NCBI GenBank assembly: GCA_002410715.1
Contig: DHOG01000129.1
Location: forward strand, 14,147 to 22,055
From: Ruminococcaceae bacterium UBA5396
GTDB lineage: Bacteria; Bacillota; Clostridia; Oscillospirales; Acutalibacteraceae
DNA length: 7,909 nucleotides
Direction: 5' to 3'
Below, piece after piece: positions 1 to 6,278 of this stretch (positions are counted from its first letter, which is position 1; each line of letters opens with the position of its first letter). Under the pieces are notes generated by a model. That model was given only the letters and a program-made list of their open reading frames with translations. It was not told the DNA's origin and ran no database searches. Position numbers and translations under genes: made by a program.

Positions 1-2457
1 CAGACGTATTTATACCAGTTTGTTGACGGGTTGACCATCGGTAAAACCTACGTATTCAGTTTCAATATCCGGTATAAGGATTACAGTACGGCCGAAAGCT
101 GGGCGACCTTTGCGGCGGTGCATAAAGGCTCGCAAAATCTGACGCTTGGCGCAAATCCCAATGGAACGCCGTTTAGCGACGTGACCCGAAGCGCCTCAGA
201 CGGTATTTATTATACGACGCACGCTTCATATGGCGGTATTGTGTGGACGCCAAAGACACTCGGTTCCACGAGCTGGTACACCGTGCGGCAGGAGTTTGTC
301 GCGGACGATACCACGGCCAAGTTATACATCTTCAATTATAACAGCGATCCCGGCCACCTCGTGCAATGCTACATCGACGATATTGCCCTTGTGGAAAAAA
401 CCGATGATTTCATCATGGACGGCGGGTTTGAGTCCGGTTCGCTTGACGGCGTCGTTGACACCAATGCGTATTTGGTGTCGGCCGATTCCGTGGGAGGCAA
501 CGGCAACTATGTGTTGTATCTGCCGACGGTGGATAACGACAATCCCTCGGAAGCGTGGCAGATGATTACCGGATTAACGCCCGGACGGAACTATACCCTG
601 TCATACCGGATGAAATGGGGAGCGACAGGCGACTATTCCTGGTATGCGTTTGCGGATATCTATTCCACGCAGCGCCAAAGGCTCAAAAACCCCAATTATG
701 GGGGCGCGATAGCGGGTAAGGAAACGCTGGTTCCTACCGGCGGGCTAACATTCATATCAGACAGCCGCTACAATGGAACTATTGTCAATCGGATTACCAG
801 CACAGCCTGGCAAACGGTAACTATTCGGTTCACCGCGACAACAACATCCGTTTATCTCAGCTTCTTCCATTATATCAACACGATTCAGGATTTATATATT
901 GACGATATTTCCATGACAGAAGACCCCGAAATCATAGACGATGCTTTTGTCAAGAACGGGTCGTTTGAGACCGGCAATTTATATAAATGGACGAACAGCG
1001 GAGCCGGGTCGGCCGCCAGCGTCGTGCGGGATCCTGTTGATGCGTCCAATAACTGCCTGAAGATCGCAGCCACGGGAGCTAGTTATGCAGATCTATATGT
1101 ACAACAAAAAATTGAGGGGTTAACGCCTGATCAATTATATATCATGACATTCCGCATGCGCCTGGATGAGATACAGTCGGAGTACGATTGGGGAGCGTTT
1201 TTGGGGGTCTCGGTGCGACAGCTTGATTTTTCTACTACCCTTAAAGGAAACGTAGAACCACCGTATATTCTTTATAGGGGGCTGAATCTCAGCGGGCGCA
1301 CCATAGGCTCGGATGCGACAGGCCTTTTAATGATCAATAAATTTTCGAATACACAGTGGCGGGAATATTCAATCATTTTTACACCGGGTCAGGATCATGC
1401 CTACGTTTACTTTAGCAATTATTATAAAAAATGTGATTTGTATGTCGACGACATCGTTATTACGGAGTACGAGGAAATTGCAGAGAAAAAATTGGTAGAT
1501 GTTGATTTTGAGGATGAGTTGGAGTTGGTAACCGGATATAATTCATCCGACTTGTGGTCCAAAAGCAGCGACAAAGCACATTCGGGTCAATATTCTGCAA
1601 AATATCAAGGACGTTATGCCGAAGAATGGATTCGTTTGGAGGCGACCGATCGATATGGCAGCCTGATCGGAAAGGTAAAACTGGAGCCGAATACCACCTA
1701 TCGGTTTTCCTATTGGATGTTGGCCACAGGTACGTATAACCACCCGCCCGTAGCACGCTTTGCTGTTTGGGGCACGGGATTTGAAACGACAGAATATCAG
1801 TATAGCTTCTGCAGCGCTTATAACCAGTGGGAATATAAGACCATTATTTTTACTACGGACGCGGTCACGACGGATATGAGTTTCCATATGGCCGGATGCT
1901 ATACGCAACGGGATATCACCATTTATATCGATGATATCTGTCTGGAAAAAATCGGGAGTATGATCATCGAAGAAAATATCACGGGGTTATATTGTGAGGA
2001 CTACTTCAATCAAATTCCCAGCGGTAATTTTGAAGGCAATCTTTCCTCGACCGTTTGGAATCAAGCATCAAACTCTTTCAGACAGGTCACCAATAACCAA
2101 TTAGGCGTAGCGGCAGGCGGGTATTCGTATCTCCAAATCGATGGCAATGTGGACTTTACCCATCCCATTACGATAAATGGCGGCAAAAAGTACAATTTTG
2201 CTTTTTCATACTTGGCGGAGAAGAACACCGACCTTCAAATTGGTCTCGTTAACAGTGACGGAACATTAATACCGCCCATGGAGAACAGTGGCATTTCCAT
2301 CGGCAGTCTCATGACCGCCGGAAATACGAACGGAAAATGGCAACGGGTGGGATATACCTTCCTTTCGCCCGCCGACGGTGCGGTGAAGCTGGTAATCAGG
2401 GGAACCGGCGTCAAAATCAATCTGGATGAAATACAGTTATTCCTTACCAAGCTGGCT
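1..2457 (+). repeat. Five tandem divergent CBM-like modules within the surface protein
   Basis: Protein-level repeats with approximate limits at bases 1-402 (partial), 409-924, 934-1476, 1477-1965 and 1966-2457. Shared landmarks are the N-terminal Gly/Asn-x-Phe-Glu strand, the L-[TE]-P-[GND] turn followed by Tyr and an aromatic strand, a Trp-x-x-[YV] segment (SWYTV, AWQTV, QWREY, QWEYK, KWQRV) and the closing D-D-I strand. The DNA copies are too diverged to be a recent duplication. Module E is the most divergent, with Asn-Leu-Asp-Glu-Ile at the closing strand. The ligand cannot be told from the sequence. Confidence 0.8.
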
Positions 2458-2685
2458 TGGGATGAGAATCCGAATGAGTATGACGAGTATGATAAAGATG
2501 ACGAGCATGACGAGTCTGATAAAGAAGAAAGTAAAGGAAGCAGTTCTACCGACACGGAGTCACCATCCACCGGTGAGCGCACCATCGCGCTATGGGCTTT
2601 GATTCTATTGGCTGTGACAACGGGGGTTGTCACACGCCATCTCAGTCAAAAAAGTATATCCAGAAAAGGGAGAGGAAAATCATGA
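1..2685 (+). CDS. Sortase-anchored surface protein with five tandem carbohydrate-binding-like modules (5' end missing)
   Basis: The frame is open from base 1, so the true start lies upstream. The TTG at 31 is unlikely to be the start, because the ten codons before it (ending QFVDG) align with the same place in later modules (MITG, KIEG before LTPG/LTPD). Numbering from base 1 gives 894 residues. Five modules of about 130-180 residues follow one another: A 1-134, B 137-308, C 312-492, D 493-655, E 656-819. Where complete, modules open with an N-G-x-F-E-x-G-like strand (GGFESG, NGSFETG, SGNFEGN), have a central G-L-T-x-G-x-x-Y core, and close with Y-[IV]-D-D-I (YIDDIALVE, YIDDISMTE, YVDDIVITE, YIDDICLEK; NLDEIQL in E). 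This is the pattern of CBM4/9/22-like beta-sandwiches. An Asp/Glu-rich spacer, an SPSTG signal, a hydrophobic helix and a basic tail end the protein. No catalytic domain is visible. The role (binding polysaccharide at the cell wall) is inferred. The last four bases overlap the next gene. Confidence 0.88.
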   Translation, partial: QTYLYQFVDGLTIGKTYVFSFNIRYKDYSTAESWATFAAVHKGSQNLTLGANPNGTPFSDVTRSASDGIYYTTHASYGGIVWTPKTLGSTSWYTVRQEFVADDTTAKLYIFNYNSDPGHLVQCYIDDIALVEKTDDFIMDGGFESGSLDGVVDTNAYLVSADSVGGNGNYVLYLPTVDNDNPSEAWQMITGLTPGRNYTLSYRMKWGATGDYSWYAFADIYSTQRQRLKNPNYGGAIAGKETLVPTGGLTFISDSRYNGTIVNRITSTAWQTVTIRFTATTTSVYLSFFHYINTIQDLYIDDISMTEDPEIIDDAFVKNGSFETGNLYKWTNSGAGSAASVVRDPVDASNNCLKIAATGASYADLYVQQKIEGLTPDQLYIMTFRMRLDEIQSEYDWGAFLGVSVRQLDFSTTLKGNVEPPYILYRGLNLSGRTIGSDATGLLMINKFSNTQWREYSIIFTPGQDHAYVYFSNYYKKCDLYVDDIVITEYEEIAEKKLVDVDFEDELELVTGYNSSDLWSKSSDKAHSGQYSAKYQGRYAEEWIRLEATDRYGSLIGKVKLEPNTTYRFSYWMLATGTYNHPPVARFAVWGTGFETTEYQYSFCSAYNQWEYKTIIFTTDAVTTDMSFHMAGCYTQRDITIYIDDICLEKIGSMIIEENITGLYCEDYFNQIPSGNFEGNLSSTVWNQASNSFRQVTNNQLGVAAGGYSYLQIDGNVDFTHPITINGGKKYNFAFSYLAEKNTDLQIGLVNSDGTLIPPMENSGISIGSLMTAGNTNGKWQRVGYTFLSPADGAVKLVIRGTGVKINLDEIQLFLTKLAWDENPNEYDEYDKDDEHDESDKEESKGSSSTDTESPSTGERTIALWALILLAVTTGVVTRHLSQKSISRKGRGKS
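2458..2559 (+). other. Acidic wall-spanning spacer
   Basis: This segment encodes an Asp/Glu-rich stretch with repeating Glu-Tyr-Asp and Asp-Asp-Glu-like units (EYDEYDKDDEHDESDKEE), passing into Ser/Thr. Such charged, low-complexity spacers commonly separate the exposed domains of an anchored protein from the sortase signal. It is expected to be unstructured. Confidence 0.75.
2560..2682 (+). other. C-terminal sortase sorting signal (SPSTG, hydrophobic helix, basic tail)
   Basis: The codons at 2560-2574 read Ser-Pro-Ser-Thr-Gly, followed by Glu-Arg-Thr, a hydrophobic stretch (IALWALILLAVTTGVV) and a tail rich in Lys and Arg. This is the three-part layout of a sortase substrate. The motif is not LPxTG but fits the [SNP]PxTG form known for clostridial sortases such as the class B enzyme of Clostridioides difficile. 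Anchoring to the cell wall is therefore likely. The tail of about 17 residues is somewhat long, so a simple membrane anchor is the alternative. Confidence 0.8.
2667..2675 (+). promoter_or_regulatory. Ribosome binding site that fixes the start of the solute-binding protein
   Basis: AGGGAGAGG lies six bases before the ATG at 2682 and inside the last codons of the upstream gene. It supports that ATG over the in-frame ATG at 2592, which would add 30 residues with no signal-peptide character in front of a good lipoprotein signal. Confidence 0.85.
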
Positions 2686-4157
2686 AAATCAGTAAAACTA
2701 TTTCAATAATTCTGATTTCTGCGTGTGTTCTTTTTAGCATGGCGGCCTGCCAGGGCCCCGGGGAAAGCGGGGCGAACGACAGCTCAAAAGCGGTTTCGGC
2801 CACGGACTCCAACACTTCCGTGACATCTGAAGAAACAACCGACAGTGGGAGCAATGTTGCAAGTTCCGAAAGTACGAAGTCTGCCCCGGGCAACAGCAAT
2901 GCCGGTACAAGCAGTACCAAATCAAGCGGCGCCTCATCCGGCATCAAAATCGATATGAAAGCATTAAGAGGCACGACCGTAAAAATGCTGCTTTGGCGCG
3001 AGCTGACAGCGGAGGAAGTTACCAGAATTAATAAGTTTAAGCAGGAAACAGGCATATCTATTGTAAGTGAATCGGTATCGTCTTCTGCGTATACAGCAAA
3101 ACTTGCCGCCAAGGTTTCTGCCAGCGAAAGCCCCGATATTGCCATAATTTCCACAGATACCAAGACGCAAGGTGCGTTTCCGTTAGGAGCAGCCTCCCTG
3201 TTCCAGCCCATATCCGTTACCGGGCAGGATTTAACGGACACCAAAATTTGGGATATTGGTTCTATGAAGCAGATGATGCTGAAAAATCAATATTATGCGT
3301 TTATTGCCAACAACGCATGGTATAACTGCGGATCCATCGTCATGTATAACAAGGATATTCTGGATGAATGCGGCGCGGATGATCCCTATGCACTCTGGAA
3401 GGCCGGAAAGTGGAATTGGGATACCATGAAGTCCATCGCGCTGAAAGTCTACGATTACGGACAGAGAAACGGCAGCAATTATTCGGGAATCGGGCAGCAA
3501 GCTCCAAAATCCCCGGACTTCGGCACATATTTGATGAATTCCACCAGTTCCGATTTTGTTTCGTATAATGGCAAAACTTTCTCAACAAATGTAACAAACA
3601 GCAATGTCATCAAAGCATGGACGTTTCATGCGGAATTAAAAGAATCCAAGGCGTTTAATGATTCGGCGGACGCGAATATATTCTTTCAAAAAAAGGTGGC
3701 ATTGTATTCAACCAATTTATGGGCTATGAAACTGGACGGCGGACAAATTTTCCACTGTAATTTCACGGTTAATTGCGTTCCGTTCCCCTCTCCCTCCGGA
3801 GCGGAGAAAATAGTTCCTGGAAATCCGAACTGTTTTGGCATCCCCAAAGGAGCCAAAAATGAGGTCGGAGCAGGGGTGTTCATCAAGTATTTTGTGGATC
3901 CGGCGAACGGCGTAGATTACGCGACTTTGACCGGGCATGCGGCAAGCAGGGAGGTCTACGAATACCTCTCAGCTCCCAGCACTAAAAAAAGCATCCCCTA
4001 TTCCGGAGGGGCTCTGGGCTATACGAACCTTGCCAATCTGAAAAAATTGACCAGTGCGCTGACCGCCGCTTCCAGCAGTCAGGTGACAACCGTGCTCCAG
4101 CAATACAAAGCTTTTATCGACAATTCTGTAGACAAAATCAACAAGGTAATCGGCTGA
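2682..4157 (+). CDS. Lipoprotein extracellular solute-binding protein, sugar ABC-importer type
   Basis: A 491-residue protein. Residues 1-23 form a lipoprotein signal: basic start (MKISK), hydrophobic core, and the lipobox-like SMAAC with the lipid-bearing Cys at 23. A Ser/Thr/Gly-rich linker runs to about residue 92 and should hold the binding domain away from the membrane. The remainder has the layout of the family 1 extracellular (sugar) solute-binding proteins: a first strand (VKMLLW, 100-105), an amphipathic helix ending in the substrate-cleft side (INKFKQETGI), the PDIAIIS strand (151-157), and the characteristic block MYNKDILDECGADDP then GKWNWDTM (221-249). The expected role is capture of a mono- or oligosaccharide outside the cell and delivery to an ABC permease. 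No permease or ATPase gene is in the window, so the partner lies elsewhere or the protein has a sensing or binding role. It overlaps the upstream gene by ATGA, which points to translational coupling. The substrate is unknown. Confidence 0.87.
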   Translation: MKISKTISIILISACVLFSMAACQGPGESGANDSSKAVSATDSNTSVTSEETTDSGSNVASSESTKSAPGNSNAGTSSTKSSGASSGIKIDMKALRGTTVKMLLWRELTAEEVTRINKFKQETGISIVSESVSSSAYTAKLAAKVSASESPDIAIISTDTKTQGAFPLGAASLFQPISVTGQDLTDTKIWDIGSMKQMMLKNQYYAFIANNAWYNCGSIVMYNKDILDECGADDPYALWKAGKWNWDTMKSIALKVYDYGQRNGSNYSGIGQQAPKSPDFGTYLMNSTSSDFVSYNGKTFSTNVTNSNVIKAWTFHAELKESKAFNDSADANIFFQKKVALYSTNLWAMKLDGGQIFHCNFTVNCVPFPSPSGAEKIVPGNPNCFGIPKGAKNEVGAGVFIKYFVDPANGVDYATLTGHAASREVYEYLSAPSTKKSIPYSGGALGYTNLANLKKLTSALTAASSSQVTTVLQQYKAFIDNSVDKINKVIG

Positions 4158-4164
4158 TTTGAAA

Positions 4165-4170
4165 GAGAGG
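4165..4170 (+). promoter_or_regulatory. Ribosome binding site of the glycoside hydrolase gene
   Basis: GAGAGG lies seven bases before the ATG at 4178, in the 20-base gap after the previous stop codon. There is no room for a separate promoter and terminator between the two genes, which supports a shared transcript. Confidence 0.8.
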
Positions 4171-4177
4171 TGTCACA

Positions 4178-5944
4178 ATGAAACATTTTACAAAAGCGGT
4201 GGGGTCACTGTTGTGTGTTGTCGCATTGACGCTGACCTGCTTTGGGGGATGCGTTAACCAAAACAGTCCGGGCAATTCATCCAGCGGTACCAGCAAAACC
4301 GAATCAACCACTTCGACCCCCTCGGGAAACACTTCCAGCGTCTCGGCCCCGGGCGATCCGTCCGAAAGCTCTTCCAGCATCTCGGTGCCAAGCAATCCAT
4401 TTGACAGCGGCTCATCCGAAAGTTCTTCCGGCGGCAAGGTGCCAGGCAATTCATCCGGCGCTGCGGATCAGGAAGACGATTTTGGATCCTTTATTGATTC
4501 CCGTATCTTGCAGTTTGATAACACGAAGGTCACGAATGCCGATTTTGGCGGCACCAGCTTCTTGTATTCCGGGTATCATTTTCATCCGGATGATATTACG
4601 AAATCCTTTACGGAACAGGAGCTGCAATGGGAGATCGACAAGGTTCTGAGCATGGGGATCTCCATGGTGCGAGCCAATTTCTATATTTCGTGGGTGTGGG
4701 ACTATACCAACAACCGGTATGACTACAATACGGAGGATATGGAAGGGTTCTATCGCTTTGCTGAAATCCTTAAGAAAAATAACATCAAATTAGCGCTGGT
4801 CATCAATGAACATATCAATAATTCCTTCGACGGAAGACAAGGCCCCTTTGTTATCCTTGCCGGCGGACAGGACCCGGACAAATGCGCGGAGGAAGCTGGT
4901 AAATTTGCCGCCGATTTTGTTCAGGAGGTCATCATCAACCGGAAATTTGATAATATTGAGTATTTTGAGATGTTTACCGAGCCGGGGAATGAGGTGTACG
5001 GACTCGGTAACGAGGCTATGAAAAACAGATTTGACAGGCACCTCAAGGTTTTTAAGGCTATTCACGAGGAATTGACCGCCAGAGGGCTCCGCAAAAAAAT
5101 CAAGATTATGGGGCCGAACATTTCAATGACGCACGTTGTTGAGCCCTATATTACCTATTCGCTTAGCTGGCTCAGATGGACAGTGGAGTATGCTGACGAG
5201 TATGTGGATGTGTATTCCATCCATACGTACAGCCGCGTTACCGTAACCGATGACGATTACGAACACTGGTTGACATTTCTTGACCTGGTAAGCGAAGTGA
5301 TCAAGCCCACCGGGAAACGCCTTTGTGTCGATGAGTTTGGTTACGACGATCCCAGGTATGATATTGACGACCTGTACAACGGACCTTTTTATGACCCGCT
5401 GGCCAGTGTGCACTATGCAACTGCTTATATCGCATTTATGAATAACGGATTGGTGTCCAATGCCACTATCTGGTCTTTGGCGGATGAAAAATGGCCCCGC
5501 ACCATCCGCAACGGCGCTGAGTTCAAAGAAGGTGTGCAGATGACCGGAGTGGCCATTCCAAACATCCGGAACAGTATTAAGCTGAAACCGGCCTATTATT
5601 TGCTGTCAGCTTTGGGAAGAGCCATTCAAAGGGGATGCCAAACCTATGCCGGAGAGTCAATCGAATCCGGCGCGTATGGCACATTGGTGAAAAACCCGGA
5701 CGGTTCGCAAAGCCTTGTGGTGGTGAATATCGGTCTGACCAGTATGGAATGCACCTATCAGTTCAGCAAAAGTCTGAACGGAGCGACGCTGTATAAATAT
5801 GTGTTTGATCAGAGTGTGACCGCTTCCAAGTATGACAAACCGTTGGCCGTGAAGAAGACCTTTCAATCCGTAAAAACGGAGTTCACCGATACACTGAAGG
5901 CTTACACCGTGGCCATATATACAACCAAGAAGCTATATCCATAA
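4178..5944 (+). CDS. Surface lipoprotein glycoside hydrolase, clan GH-A (TIM-barrel) type
   Basis: A 588-residue protein. Residues 1-25 are a lipoprotein signal with lipobox CFGGC (Cys25). A Ser/Pro/Gly linker follows to about residue 97. The (beta/alpha)8 barrel spans about 120-480. Barrel landmarks are Arg165 in MVRANFYISW (strand 2 area), the acid/base candidate Glu268 in FTEPGNE (end of strand 4), His349 and Tyr351 in YSIHTYS (strand 6), the nucleophile candidate Glu386 in CVDEFGY (end of strand 7) and Trp432 in ATIWSLAD (strand 8). Two glutamates at the ends of strands 4 and 7 define retaining clan GH-A enzymes (GH5, GH39 and relatives). A C-terminal beta-domain (about 490-588) begins near YGTLVKNPDGSQSLVVVN. 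The usual Asn before the acid/base Glu is Thr267 here, so the family and substrate cannot be assigned. The presumed role is hydrolysis of a polysaccharide or glycoside at the cell surface. It is third in the operon-like run. Confidence 0.83.
   Translation: MKHFTKAVGSLLCVVALTLTCFGGCVNQNSPGNSSSGTSKTESTTSTPSGNTSSVSAPGDPSESSSSISVPSNPFDSGSSESSSGGKVPGNSSGAADQEDDFGSFIDSRILQFDNTKVTNADFGGTSFLYSGYHFHPDDITKSFTEQELQWEIDKVLSMGISMVRANFYISWVWDYTNNRYDYNTEDMEGFYRFAEILKKNNIKLALVINEHINNSFDGRQGPFVILAGGQDPDKCAEEAGKFAADFVQEVIINRKFDNIEYFEMFTEPGNEVYGLGNEAMKNRFDRHLKVFKAIHEELTARGLRKKIKIMGPNISMTHVVEPYITYSLSWLRWTVEYADEYVDVYSIHTYSRVTVTDDDYEHWLTFLDLVSEVIKPTGKRLCVDEFGYDDPRYDIDDLYNGPFYDPLASVHYATAYIAFMNNGLVSNATIWSLADEKWPRTIRNGAEFKEGVQMTGVAIPNIRNSIKLKPAYYLLSALGRAIQRGCQTYAGESIESGAYGTLVKNPDGSQSLVVVNIGLTSMECTYQFSKSLNGATLYKYVFDQSVTASKYDKPLAVKKTFQSVKTEFTDTLKAYTVAIYTTKKLYP
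4332..4459 (+). repeat. Imperfect Ser/Pro-rich repeats in the lipoprotein linker
   Basis: The string TCCGAAAG(C/T)TCTTCC occurs at 4361 and 4415, 54 bases apart. Related CTTCCAGC(G/A)TCTCGG strings occur at 4332 and 4371. At protein level this gives repeated Ser-Ser-x-Ser-x-Pro and Ser-Glu-Ser-Ser-Ser units. The linker seems to have grown by in-frame duplication, and such regions often vary in length between strains. Confidence 0.55.
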
Positions 5945-5969
5945 AGTCCTGATGGGCTTTTGGATGGTA

Positions 5970-6057
5970 AATCAGTATAAGGGGAGCCCAAAACGGTTGT
6001 AGCGCTGAGTACAGGCAACCCCTGATTCTCTATGCCTGAAAGCATGGCTTACAGCCA
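5970..6057 (+). other. Possible folded RNA segment downstream of the hydrolase
   Basis: AATCAG (5970-5975) can pair with CTGATT (6022-6027). Inside it, GGTTG (5995-5999) can pair with CAACC (6016-6020), giving a nested arrangement. A small hairpin TGGCT-TAC-AGCCA follows at 6045-6057. No known riboswitch class could be matched by eye. It may be only chance pairing or the 3' untranslated structure of the operon. Confidence 0.25.
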
Positions 6058-6080
6058 CAACACACACCGATTCTACTCGC

Positions 6081-6116
6081 CGGTTCTGGTGGGCAGCCGG
6101 TTGCCCACCAGAATCG
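6081..6116. other. Long near-perfect hairpin (15-bp stem, 6-base loop)
   Basis: TTCTGGTGGGCA (6084-6095) is followed by a six-base loop and its exact complement TGCCCACCAGAA (6102-6113). Three further pairs outside (CGG with TCG, one of them G-U) extend the stem to 15. No T-run follows on either strand, so it is not a canonical intrinsic terminator. It could be a transcript-stabilising 3' hairpin, a dispersed palindromic repeat, or part of a Rho-type terminator. Confidence 0.7.
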
Positions 6117-6123
6117 CTCAACA

Positions 6124-6164
6124 TTTCCCCGATGCATCCGCATCGTTGGGAAAGGGTCATTTTT
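6124..6164 (+). terminator. Possible weak intrinsic terminator of the upstream operon
   Basis: TTTCCC-CGATGC (6124-6135), loop ATCC, then GCATCG-TT-GGGAAA (6140-6153) forms a 12-pair stem with a two-base bulge. A run of five Ts (6160-6164) comes six bases after the stem. The spacer and short T-run make it non-ideal, but it is the best terminator candidate between the hydrolase and the phosphatase. Confidence 0.35.
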
Positions 6165-6195
6165 GCCCCACTGTCCGATATTTCGACAAATCTAA

Positions 6196-6234
6196 ACGAA
6201 ATCATTCGCTAAAACGATGTTAATGCCGTTGTAA
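6196..6234 (-). promoter_or_regulatory. Tentative PhoP-like direct repeats upstream of the phosphatase
   Basis: Read on the minus strand, TTACAA (6234-6229), TTAACA (6223-6218), TTAGCG (6212-6207) and TTTCGT (6201-6196) recur every 11 bases. The Bacillus PhoP box is TT(A/T/C)ACA repeated with about 11-base spacing. Only one copy is exact and two match four of six, in AT-rich DNA, so this may be chance. Its position, 45-83 bases before an alkaline phosphatase, is the reason to record it. Confidence 0.15.
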
Positions 6235-6265
6235 TTGGTTTATGGTATGAACCCCAAATCAAAAA

Positions 6266-6271
6266 AGAGGG
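6266..6271 (+). promoter_or_regulatory. Ribosome binding site supporting the TTG start of the phosphatase
   Basis: AGAGGG ends seven bases before TTG at 6279. No ATG or GTG lies in frame between the upstream stop (TAA at 6210-6212) and the signal peptide, and the TTG is followed directly by Lys-Lys and a hydrophobic core, so the TTG start is well supported. Confidence 0.8.
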
Positions 6272-6278
6272 AACCGAT

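Larger units (their letters stand above)
5945..6278. other. 334-base intergenic region rich in inverted repeats, no supported gene
   Basis: This gap separates the hydrolase stop codon from the phosphatase. Two short open frames exist (about 62 and 77 codons, one per strand), but neither has a ribosome binding site or recognisable protein features. The stretch contains several inverted repeats: TGGGCT/AGCCCA (5953-5958 with 5985-5990), AATCAG/CTGATT (5970-5975 with 6022-6027), CAGGCA/TGCCTG (6012-6017 with 6033-6038), TGGCT/AGCCA (6045-6049 with 6053-6057) and the two long hairpins listed separately. No convincing sigma-A promoter pair was found, although one is expected here for the phosphatase. 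TCGACA at 6183 resembles a -35 box but lacks a partner. Confidence 0.7.

Noticed and set aside
31..33. TTG as the start of the surface protein
   Set aside because: The frame continues upstream to base 1 and the codons before it match the conserved core of the later modules; there is no ribosome binding site before it.
1460..1908. Two overlapping minus-strand frames of 98 and 121 codons
   Set aside because: They lie inside module D of the surface protein, have no ribosome binding sites and no recognisable protein character.
2592..2594. ATG as the start of the solute-binding protein
   Set aside because: It would add 30 polar residues before a lipoprotein signal, whereas ATG 2682 has a strong ribosome binding site at six bases.
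2642..3244. 200-codon open frame on the minus strand opposite the solute-binding lipoprotein
   Set aside because: It is the antisense of a Ser/Thr-rich linker, which yields long stop-free leucine- and valine-rich frames. The plus-strand gene has a ribosome binding site, a lipobox and family motifs.
5953..5990. TGGGCT/AGCCCA inverted repeat as the operon terminator
   Set aside because: The loop is 26 bases, the stem only six and no T-run follows.
6183..6188. TCGACA as a -35 promoter box
   Set aside because: It matches five of six bases, but no -10-like hexamer occurs 16-18 bases downstream.
5972..6223. Short open frames on both strands in the gap before the phosphatase
   Set aside because: Neither has a ribosome binding site. 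Both read through the long hairpins and encode compositionally odd sequence with no family resemblance.
6242..6250. ATG closer to the gap as a start for the phosphatase
   Set aside because: It is out of frame with the phosphatase and meets a stop codon after one more codon (ATG GTA TGA).
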